Part shown: piece by piece, positions 1 through 5,211 of the stretch
How positions within the stretch are numbered: position 1 is the stretch's first letter
Layout: the number at the start of each line of letters is the position of its first letter
Source: an uncultured Nitrospina sp.
GTDB taxonomy: Bacteria > Nitrospinota > Nitrospinia > Nitrospinales > VA-1
DNA length: 5,211 bases
Direction: 5' to 3'
Assembly (NCBI GenBank): GCA_913044145.1
Contig: CAJWOD010000101.1
Coordinates: 1 to 5,211 of the forward strand
Translations under genes and position numbers: made by a program
Notes under the pieces: generated by a model
What the model saw: the letters and a program-made list of their open reading frames with translations, nothing else
Told to the model about the DNA's origin: nothing
Database searches by the model: none

Positions 1-21
1 TCCTTGATTACCCTCGCCCAT
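1..21 (-). CDS. Possible 5' end of a divergent gene, cut by the left edge
   Basis: On the - strand an ATG at 21 opens a frame reading MGEGNQG before the window ends. A GGA stands 7 bases upstream as a weak ribosome binding site, and a plausible promoter lies about 70 bases upstream (see 90-118). Seven codons are far too few to identify a product. The + strand is also open in frame 1 from base 1 to the TAA at 94-96 and could instead be the 3' end of a rightward gene, although an open run of 31 codons is not statistically unusual. The leftward reading is slightly preferred because it has start signals. Confidence 0.2.
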
Positions 22-89
22 AATGTTTTCCAGAAAGTGCCCTTAAATACATATAAATACACCTTTTTTAGAGGCTCACTAGAAATTCG

Positions 90-118
90 ATCATAACAGA
101 ATCACAAAATCGAAACAA
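90..118 (-). promoter_or_regulatory. Candidate sigma-70-type promoter reading left
   Basis: Read on the - strand there is a -35 TTGTTT (118-113), a 17-base spacer and a -10 TATGAT (95-90, one mismatch to TATAAT). The expected start of transcription is near 83. This would leave a leader of roughly 60 bases before the possible ATG at 21. The -10 and spacer are good but the -35 matches only at TTG, so in this AT-rich gap it could be chance. Confidence 0.28.
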
Positions 119-124
119 CCAGAC

Positions 125-143
125 CTTATCCGATGGGGATAAG
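125..143. repeat. Perfect 7-bp inverted repeat (hairpin or operator)
   Basis: CTTATCC (125-131) and GGATAAG (137-143) are exact reverse complements separated by 5 bases. No T-tract follows on the + strand, and only a loose T-rich stretch follows on the - strand, so an intrinsic terminator is unlikely. It sits immediately upstream of the candidate leftward promoter and about 125 bases upstream of aroA. A repressor or activator site shared by two divergent genes is one reading. The symmetry is seen directly; the function is inferred. Confidence 0.4.
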
Positions 144-268
144 TAGAACGTTTAGAGAAAATGCTGACTGTCAAACTCTTGCGCGCGGTTAATAAATTCC
201 TTACTCATATTACCTAGATAAGTTTTCACAGAGAAAAAGGAATTGACCTATCTCCACAAGCCATTGGC

Positions 269-1585
269 GTGTTGTGGTATATTTCTAATTTTGAACACTT
301 TGAAAAGACTGAAACCTTGATAGAAATCACACCTGCAGAGAAAGTAAGCGGCTTTATAAAAGTACCTGGCTCTAAGAGCTATACCAACCGTGCTTTATTG
401 ATTGCAGCTTTAGCAAACGGCGTCAGTCGGCTGGAAAAACCGCTGGTGAGCGATGATACTAAGTTCATGATACAGGCTTTGAATGGATTCGGCATCCAGG
501 TTAAGGAAGAACCCAACACTTTGATCGTTTCTGGAACAGGAGGAAAGCTAACTGTCCCCACTGAGGATATTTTTGTTGGCAATGCCGGAACCACCATGCG
601 CTTTCTTACAACCTTTTCAGCCCTGGCAAAAGGAAAGGTCCGATTAGACGGTGATGAGCGCATGCGGGAACGTCCACTTACCGACTTACTGGAGTGTCTG
701 AAACAAATGGGTGTTAGAACCATTTCTACCTACCATAATGGTTGCCCACCTATAGATATTGAAGGTGAAGGCATTCCAGGAGGAACAGTAAAACTAGCCG
801 GCGATAAAAGCAGCCAATATCTCACTTCGCTCCTTTTGTCGGCGCCCTATTTCCAAAACAAAACAAACATCCTGATCCAAGGTGACCTTACGTCCAAATC
901 TTATGCAGATATAACTTTAGACATCATGGAAACTTTTGGAATACAGGTAGAAAATGACAACTATAAGAGGTTTAGCGTTGAAGCTAACCAAATTTATAAA
1001 GCACAAACCTACCAAGTGGAAGGGGATTGGTCGAGCGCCTCTTATTTTCTTGCTGCCGCAGCAATCACAGGGGGCAACATAACCCTTACTGGGGTTAACC
1101 CGGCCAGTAATCAGGGAGATGCTCAATTTCCCTATGTGCTAGAAAAAATGGGCTGCAAAGTAAAAAAATTAGCCGATTCTCTGCAACTTCATGGTGGCTC
1201 GTTAAGAGGAATCACAATCAATATGAATAATATGCCTGATGCTGTACAAACGCTCGCGGTGGTAGCTTTGTTTGCAAAAGGTAAAACAGTGATAGAAGGT
1301 ATCGGAAACCTTAGAATAAAAGAAACCGACCGCATCGAAGCCTTGGCAAATGAACTGGGACGACTGGGCGCAGGAATTGAAACCGGGGAAGATTTTCTCA
1401 TTATACATCCTTCTGAATATCAGGGTGCAGAAATCGAAACTTACAACGACCATAGAATGGCAATGAGTTTTGCCATAGCAGGACTAATTATTCCAGGAGT
1501 AAAAATTAAAAATCCTAAATGTGTTGAGAAATCGTTTCCTGATTTTTTTACCCACTGGCCACCTAGTAACGCCAAAAACACTTAA
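269..1585 (+). CDS. aroA: 3-phosphoshikimate 1-carboxyvinyltransferase (EPSP synthase)
   Basis: AroA transfers the enolpyruvyl group of PEP to shikimate-3-phosphate, the sixth step of the shikimate pathway to chorismate, in the cytoplasm. Family motifs run in order along the 438 residues: VPGSKSYTNRALL at 32-44 (K36, S37, R41 bind substrate), GNAGTTMRFL at 104-113, RMRERP at 131-136, KSSQYLTSLLLSAP at 180-193, MPDA with the catalytic aspartate D324, KETDRI with K351/E352, DHRMAMSFA with D394/H395/R396, and CVEKSFPDFF with K421. Both halves of the two-domain fold are complete. The start is uncertain. The longest frame begins at GTG 269, but TTG 317 gives 422 residues and a typical N-terminus (MIEITPAEKVSG); neither has a clear Shine-Dalgarno sequence. 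No convincing promoter was found upstream. The DUF255 gene follows after 87 bases on the same strand with no terminator seen. The usual chorismate-pathway neighbours are not in view. The identification is secure. Confidence 0.97.
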   Translation: MLWYISNFEHFEKTETLIEITPAEKVSGFIKVPGSKSYTNRALLIAALANGVSRLEKPLVSDDTKFMIQALNGFGIQVKEEPNTLIVSGTGGKLTVPTEDIFVGNAGTTMRFLTTFSALAKGKVRLDGDERMRERPLTDLLECLKQMGVRTISTYHNGCPPIDIEGEGIPGGTVKLAGDKSSQYLTSLLLSAPYFQNKTNILIQGDLTSKSYADITLDIMETFGIQVENDNYKRFSVEANQIYKAQTYQVEGDWSSASYFLAAAAITGGNITLTGVNPASNQGDAQFPYVLEKMGCKVKKLADSLQLHGGSLRGITINMNNMPDAVQTLAVVALFAKGKTVIEGIGNLRIKETDRIEALANELGRLGAGIETGEDFLIIHPSEYQGAEIETYNDHRMAMSFAIAGLIIPGVKIKNPKCVEKSFPDFFTHWPPSNAKNT

Positions 1586-1672
1586 ATTAGACGATCATTA
1601 ATCACGATAGAGCAAAGTGACTCTTGCGTAGCAATCTCCTAATAATGAGCAGCGACTTGGCAACAACATTTC

Positions 1673-3757
1673 ATGAAAAAACACGCTTACACCAATAAAC
1701 TTATAAAAGAAAAAAGTCCTTATCTGCTACAACATGCTCACAATCCTGTCAACTGGTACCCTTGGGGTGATGAACCTTTCCGTATAGCAAAAGAAAAAAA
1801 TATACCCGTACTGATCAGTATAGGCTATGCCACCTGTCATTGGTGTCATGTAATGGAACGCGAGTCTTTTGAAGATGCGGTTTTGGCCTCAGTTCTCAAT
1901 AAAAGTTTTGTCAGCATCAAAGTGGATCGTGAGGAACGTCCAGACGTCGACAGTATCTATATGCAGGCTGTTCAAGCATTAGGGCAACAAGGTGGTTGGC
2001 CACTAAATGTGTTTTTAACACCCGATGGTGTACCGTTTTATGGAGGAACTTATTTCCCACCAGAAAGACGACACAATTTGCCTTCTTTTCTCGATGTCCT
2101 TCAATTCTTAATAAATACCTGGGAAAATGAACAGGATAAAGTTACCAAACAAACCAAGGCCTTGGTCGATTACATCCGCCAATCTTCCACGCGCGAACAG
2201 ACTACAGCCGATCTTGATGATTTGAGTTTTGACGGGGAAGACAAGGCATTTGAGCTTTTTGAAAATCATTACGACAAACTTAATCATGGGTTTCAATTTC
2301 AACCACAAAACAAATTCCCCCCCTGTATGGGGCTTTCTCTTTTACTAAGGCATCATCACCGAACTGGTAATTCTAATGCCCGGGTGATGACTGAAAATAC
2401 TCTTAAGGCAATGAAGTTCGGAGGTATTTATGACCAGATAGGAGGAGGGCTTTCAAGGTACAGCACGGATTACAAGTGGCTGGTACCACATTTTGAAAAA
2501 ATGTTGTATGACAATGCTTTGTTCGCGACGGCTCTAATTGAAACATATCAAGTCACAGGCAAAAAAGAATTTTCCGATTTTGCCAACGACCTTTTATATT
2601 ATATAGATCGGGATATGACATCCAAAGAAGGGGCTTTTTACAGCGCCGAAGACGCAGACAGTGAAGGAGTAGAGGGTAAGTTCTATGTCTGGACAAAAGA
2701 GGAGATCGAAAAAATTCTTGGTAGAAAAACTGCCAGTGTTGCAATTCCCTTTTACAATGTCACCGAGAAAGGAAATTTTGAAGGGAAAAATATCCTTTAT
2801 TTAACACGAGGGCCTGAAACTGTTGCCAAGGAAATTGGCATGAACCCCAATGATTTTAATAAGGAATTGCAGACGGCTCGCGAAAAATTGTTGGCAGTTC
2901 GTAGCAGGCGGATCCGCCCCTTGATTGATGACAAAATACTCACCTCTTGGAATTCCTTGATGATTAGTGCTATGGCTAAAACCGGGCGAGTACTGGAAGA
3001 TCCAGAGCGAATTGAAAAAGCAGCCAAGGCAATGAAATTCCTACTCGATCAACTTAGAACTGTCGATGGGAAAATGCTACGTCGCTACAGAGATGGTGAA
3101 GCTCGGTATGATGGCTATTTGTTCGATTACAGTGCAACGGCGGTGGCTTGTCTGGAATTATATGAAACCACTTACGATGCATACTATATCCAGACCGCGC
3201 GAGAATTAATGGAACTGGTTGTTAAAAATTTTTCGAGTGAAAGCGGTGCTTTCTATGAAACCACCATTGACGCTGAAAAATTATTAGTTCGCCAAATCAG
3301 CGGCTATGATGGTGTTGAACCTTCAGGGAATAGCAATGCTGCCTTGGCTTTTCTAAAACTTTCAGCCTATTTAATTGATCCGGAATTGACTAAAAAAGCC
3401 GAAAACATTTTCTTGAGTTTTAGTGATGAACTGATGGAATACGGGCTAAACTCCGCCTTTATGTTACAGGCGCTGCATTTATATTTAGGAGGATTAAAAG
3501 AAGTGGCCATTATAGGAAAAAAAAATGATTCTGCGACTAAAAGTTTTCTGACCACTATTCGTAAAGGATTTTTCCCAAATTCGGTTTTTGCGTTTTCATA
3601 TGACGATGAAATTGAAAAAAACGCTAGAATAATCCCATTGTTAGAAGGTCGTGAATTGCACCAGGGTAAAGTTGTAGCATACGTCTGTCACCAAGGCACC
3701 TGTCTTCCGCCTGTACAAACTTCAGAAGAATTGGTGAAATTATTGAGTTATGAATAA
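1673..3757 (+). CDS. DUF255 thioredoxin-domain protein (YyaL / SPATA20-like)
   Basis: This belongs to the family of B. subtilis YyaL and mammalian SPATA20 (SSP411): an N-terminal thioredoxin fold (Thioredox_DsbH, DUF255) followed by an (alpha/alpha)6-barrel domain resembling N-acylglucosamine 2-epimerases and six-hairpin glycosidases. The reaction is unknown. Visible signatures are SPYLLQHAHNPVNWYPWG (14-31), the redox motif C55-H-W-C58, DREERPDVD (85-93), GGWPLNVFLTPDG with the probable cis-proline P110, GGTYFPP (124-130), GGIYDQIGGGLSRYS (250-264), PHFEKMLYDNA (272-282), SAEDADSEG (324-332), RPLIDDKILTSWNSLM (about 414-429) and a C-terminal C672/C677 pair. At 694 residues it is full length for the family. 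There is no signal peptide or membrane segment, so it is probably cytoplasmic. The usual GGFGxAPKFP element reads HGFQFQPQNKFPP here. ATG 1673 is chosen because SPYLLQH then sits where the family expects it, although no Shine-Dalgarno sequence is obvious. It lies between aroA and bioB; the C-terminal codons carry the -35 of the candidate bioB promoter. Confidence 0.95.
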   Translation: MKKHAYTNKLIKEKSPYLLQHAHNPVNWYPWGDEPFRIAKEKNIPVLISIGYATCHWCHVMERESFEDAVLASVLNKSFVSIKVDREERPDVDSIYMQAVQALGQQGGWPLNVFLTPDGVPFYGGTYFPPERRHNLPSFLDVLQFLINTWENEQDKVTKQTKALVDYIRQSSTREQTTADLDDLSFDGEDKAFELFENHYDKLNHGFQFQPQNKFPPCMGLSLLLRHHHRTGNSNARVMTENTLKAMKFGGIYDQIGGGLSRYSTDYKWLVPHFEKMLYDNALFATALIETYQVTGKKEFSDFANDLLYYIDRDMTSKEGAFYSAEDADSEGVEGKFYVWTKEEIEKILGRKTASVAIPFYNVTEKGNFEGKNILYLTRGPETVAKEIGMNPNDFNKELQTAREKLLAVRSRRIRPLIDDKILTSWNSLMISAMAKTGRVLEDPERIEKAAKAMKFLLDQLRTVDGKMLRRYRDGEARYDGYLFDYSATAVACLELYETTYDAYYIQTARELMELVVKNFSSESGAFYETTIDAEKLLVRQISGYDGVEPSGNSNAALAFLKLSAYLIDPELTKKAENIFLSFSDELMEYGLNSAFMLQALHLYLGGLKEVAIIGKKNDSATKSFLTTIRKGFFPNSVFAFSYDDEIEKNARIIPLLEGRELHQGKVVAYVCHQGTCLPPVQTSEELVKLLSYE

Positions 3758-3771
3758 AGAAGTTCTATGAT
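3743..3771 (+). promoter_or_regulatory. Candidate sigma-70-type promoter of bioB
   Basis: TTGAGT (3743-3748, four of six to TTGACA) and TATGAT (3766-3771, five of six to TATAAT) are separated by exactly 17 bases. The predicted transcription start is near 3778, giving a leader of about 38 bases before the bioB ATG. The -35 lies inside the last codons of the preceding DUF255 gene. A palindrome overlaps the end of the -10 (see 3770-3782). This is the best promoter match in the window, but it rests on pattern alone. Confidence 0.45.
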
Positions 3772-3782
3772 AGGTTACCTAT
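3770..3782. promoter_or_regulatory. Perfect palindrome at the bioB promoter, possible operator
   Basis: ATAGGT-T-ACCTAT has exact 6-base arms around one central base. It covers the last two bases of the candidate -10 and the predicted start of transcription, which is where a repressor would act. It does not match the operators I know for biotin regulators: BirA (TTGT...ACC and GGT...ACAA arms with a long spacer), BioR (TTATCTATAA type) or BioQ. A one-base loop makes an RNA hairpin unlikely, so DNA binding is the better reading. The regulator is unknown. Confidence 0.35.
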
Positions 3783-3815
3783 TTCAAAATTATAGTTCGG
3801 AGACATTAGACTGAA

Positions 3816-4814
3816 ATGCGAAAAGAATTGATTGATGGCATGATAGAAATAGCTCTTAAAGGGCAATCAATTTCCAGTGATAAGGCTTTGCAACTGGAAT
3901 CCTTCACCCATGAAGAACTGGATTATCTTTTTATAGGTACCGATCGCATTCGCGACAAATTCAAGGGAGAAGATGTAAAAATTTGTTCAATCGTTAATGC
4001 TAAGTCTGGACGTTGCGTTGAAGACTGTTCCTTTTGCGCTCAATCGAGCTCGTTTAAAACTGATGCCCCAGAAACTGAGCTGATGAGTGTCGAGGAAATG
4101 GTAGCTGCTGCTAAAGAAGCAGAAGCATTTGGTGCTAATGAGTTCTCCATTGTAGCTTCCGGGACTAAAATGGATGATCGTCAAGAACTCGATAAAGTTA
4201 TCGCAGCGGTACGTCGAATTAAAGCTGAAACTAAACTAGAAACCTGCTGTTCATTAGGCCTAATGGAACTTGACGACCTAAAAGAGTTAAAAGCCGCCGG
4301 ACTAGATCGTTGCCATCATAACCTTGAAACTGCGGCCAGCTTTTTCAATAAGATTGTAACCACTCATACCTATGAAGATGAAGTAAAGGCGATACAAAAT
4401 GCTAAAGAAGCAGGGCTGCAGGTTTGTGTTGGTGGAATTTTTGGAATGGGGGAAACTTTCGCTCAGAGGGTAGAACTCGCATTTTCTATTCGAGAATTGG
4501 GCACCCAATCTCTTCCTATCAACTTCTTAAAACCCATAGATGGTACCGGGTTAGATCATTTAGAAACAATCGAATATTACGATGCCCTTAAAACCATTGC
4601 CCTACTCCGACTAGTTCTACCAAAGATAGACTTGTTTGTATGCGGAGGTAGAGAGGAGGTAATGACAGACAAACAGGAACAGTTGTTCTCTGCCGGGGCA
4701 AACGGAATTTTAGGTGGCAATTATTTGACAACAAAAGGCCAAGACCCAAAAAGAGATATTGAAATGATCCAAAGCTTGGGTCTTCGGCCAATAGCTAGTA
4801 TTACGCAGGACTGA
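3816..4814 (+). CDS. bioB: Biotin synthase, with Type II-like auxiliary cluster ligands
   Basis: BioB is a radical SAM enzyme that inserts sulfur into dethiobiotin to form biotin, the last step of the pathway. The radical SAM [4Fe-4S] motif is C67-x3-C71-x2-C74 (RCVEDCSFCAQSS). TIM-barrel landmarks include SIVASG (111-116), HHNLET (167-172), TTHTYEDEV (182-190), CVGGIFGMGET (204-214), PINFLKPIDGT (234-244), GGRE (277-280) and GNYLTT (301-306). The 332-residue length is normal. Compared with E. coli BioB, the auxiliary-cluster ligands differ: Cys97 becomes S111 and Arg260 becomes F274, while Cys128 and Cys188 are kept as C144 and C204. Additional cysteines are C57 (KICSIVNAKSG), C145, C166 and C276. 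Asp155 becomes E171. This resembles Type II BioB of anaerobes rather than the sacrificial [2Fe-2S] type. ATG 3816 has GGAGA 12 bases upstream, a somewhat long spacing; an in-frame ATG at 3840 is less likely. It starts 58 bases after the DUF255 gene and converges with the ferredoxin gene. No other bio genes are in view. Confidence 0.97.
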   Translation: MRKELIDGMIEIALKGQSISSDKALQLESFTHEELDYLFIGTDRIRDKFKGEDVKICSIVNAKSGRCVEDCSFCAQSSSFKTDAPETELMSVEEMVAAAKEAEAFGANEFSIVASGTKMDDRQELDKVIAAVRRIKAETKLETCCSLGLMELDDLKELKAAGLDRCHHNLETAASFFNKIVTTHTYEDEVKAIQNAKEAGLQVCVGGIFGMGETFAQRVELAFSIRELGTQSLPINFLKPIDGTGLDHLETIEYYDALKTIALLRLVLPKIDLFVCGGREEVMTDKQEQLFSAGANGILGGNYLTTKGQDPKRDIEMIQSLGLRPIASITQD

Positions 4815-4837
4815 GCGAGCAAACGTCCTCAGGCTAA

Positions 4838-4877
4838 AAGTGAATTATCTCGGCAAAAAACACTAAGCTATTCACTT
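4838..4877 (-). terminator. Inverted repeat between convergent genes, possible terminator
   Basis: AAGTGAAT (4838-4845) and ATTCACTT (4870-4877) are exact 8-base complements with a 24-base loop. Read on the - strand the second arm runs into TTTT, so it could end the ferredoxin transcript; on the + strand no T-tract follows the second arm. The stem is AT-rich and the loop long, so it would be a weak intrinsic terminator. No better terminator for bioB was found in the 115-base gap; CTGAG/CTCAG at 4811-4832 has only five pairs and no T-tract. Confidence 0.33.
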
Positions 4878-4929
4878 GCAGTAGCATGATTTAAAAGTTT
4901 ATCGATCTCATTTTCTTCCGAGCCTGCTG

Positions 4930-5211
4930 TTAGCCCCAGAGTTCGTCTGGGATTTCCAGTCGATCGATCTTTTGTCCTTGACTCACATGTTGATCGAGAA
5001 TTTCATCAACATCTTCAGGTTGAACTTTTTGGTACCAAACTCCATCGGGATAAATAATCACTACAGGACCTACTCCGCATGGCCCTATACAGCCGGTGTT
5101 AGTCACAGTACATTTCCCGAACAAACCTTTTTGTTCGACACCCATGGCTAGTTTTTCGAAAATTGCATTAGAACCATTTTCACCACAAGACCCGCGTGGA
5201 TGTCCTGGAGG
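4930..5211 (-). CDS. Thioredoxin-like [2Fe-2S] ferredoxin, 3' part (5' end beyond window)
   Basis: The visible 93 residues match the thioredoxin-fold ferredoxins of the Aquifex aeolicus Fd / Azotobacter FeSI ('Shethna') family, related to the NuoE domain: small cytoplasmic one-electron carriers. The fragment opens with PPGHPRGSCGENGS, followed by TGCIGPCGVGPVVIIYPDGVWY and VQPEDVDEIL. Cluster ligands seen are C9, C41 and C45 of the fragment. The first of the four ligands, expected roughly a dozen residues before C9, lies off the right edge. C34 is an extra cysteine with no known role. An internal ATG at 5145 should not be taken as the start, because upstream codons in the same frame encode the conserved PPGHP..GSC element. 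The protein ends IPDELWG at a TAA just after a G4 tract; a shift there would add 21 residues. The physiological partner is unknown. It converges with bioB, whose product needs an electron donor, but this is only suggestive. Confidence 0.92.
   Translation of the reverse strand, partial: PPGHPRGSCGENGSNAIFEKLAMGVEQKGLFGKCTVTNTGCIGPCGVGPVVIIYPDGVWYQKVQPEDVDEILDQHVSQGQKIDRLEIPDELWG

Noticed and set aside
1..96. Open + frame from the left edge to TAA 94-96 as the 3' end of an upstream gene
   Set aside because: 31 open codons can occur by chance and the translation (SLITLAHNVFQKVPLNTYK...) was not recognised; kept only as an alternative to the leftward start.
1617..1645. Possible promoter GTGACT-17-TAATAA before the DUF255 gene
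   Set aside because: The -10 matches only three of six bases; too weak in an AT-rich gap. No other clear signal was seen in 1586-1672.
1586..1672. Terminator between aroA and the DUF255 gene
   Set aside because: Only a 4-bp TTGC/GCAA stem (1624-1634) is present, with no T-tract after it.
2317..2323. C7 homopolymer inside the DUF255 gene, a possible frameshift site
   Set aside because: The frame is intact on both sides and the run encodes the conserved FPP of the motif.
3517..3525. A9 tract inside the DUF255 gene
   Set aside because: Reading frame continues through IIGKKNDSA to a normal C-terminus with the C672/C677 pair, so no shift is needed.
4111..4415. Repeated GCTAAAGAAGCAG-like segments in bioB
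   Set aside because: They encode similar AKEA helices of the TIM barrel at two places; ordinary protein-level similarity.
379..4791. Many antisense open frames of 60-115 codons opposite aroA, the DUF255 gene and bioB
   Set aside because: They lie wholly within strongly supported genes, show no recognisable protein motifs, and are shadows of coding sequence.

Overview
The window holds three genes in tandem on the + strand, then a fourth gene entering from the right edge on the - strand. In order: aroA (EPSP synthase, shikimate pathway), a 694-residue DUF255/YyaL-type thioredoxin-fold protein, bioB (biotin synthase), and the 3' part of a thioredoxin-like [2Fe-2S] ferredoxin gene. The leftmost 268 bases are mostly intergenic and may hold the first codons of a divergent gene. 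No RNA gene, mobile element, CRISPR array or attachment site was seen.

The DNA is moderately AT-rich, with bacterial gene packing and gaps of 87, 58 and 115 bases. The source is a bacterium. The AroA 'SKSYTNRALL' motif, the DUF255 'QPQNKFPP' motif and an anaerobe-style BioB suggest a deep-branching group, perhaps Nitrospinota-like or a former deltaproteobacterium. That placement is a guess from motif style, not a search.

Layout: bases 1-268 contain a perfect 7-bp inverted repeat (125-143) and a candidate leftward promoter. aroA has no clear Shine-Dalgarno sequence and an uncertain start (GTG 269 or TTG 317). The DUF255 gene follows without a recognisable terminator between them, so the two may be co-transcribed. 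bioB appears to have its own promoter: the -35 lies in the last codons of the DUF255 gene, and a perfect 6+1+6 palindrome covers the end of the -10 and the predicted transcription start. bioB and the ferredoxin gene converge on a short region with an inverted repeat that may terminate the ferredoxin transcript.

The main point of interest is BioB. The residue matching the E. coli [2Fe-2S] ligand Cys97 is Ser111, and the one matching Arg260 is Phe274. Extra cysteines stand at 57, 145 and 276. This fits the recently described Type II biotin synthases of anaerobes, which carry a different auxiliary cluster. A second point is a G4 tract at the end of the ferredoxin gene: one extra G would extend the protein by 21 residues with a plausible coding appearance. 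No new multi-gene system is evident. AroA and BioB serve separate pathways, while the DUF255 protein, BioB and the ferredoxin are all cysteine-redox or Fe-S proteins, so a functional link among them is possible but unproven.
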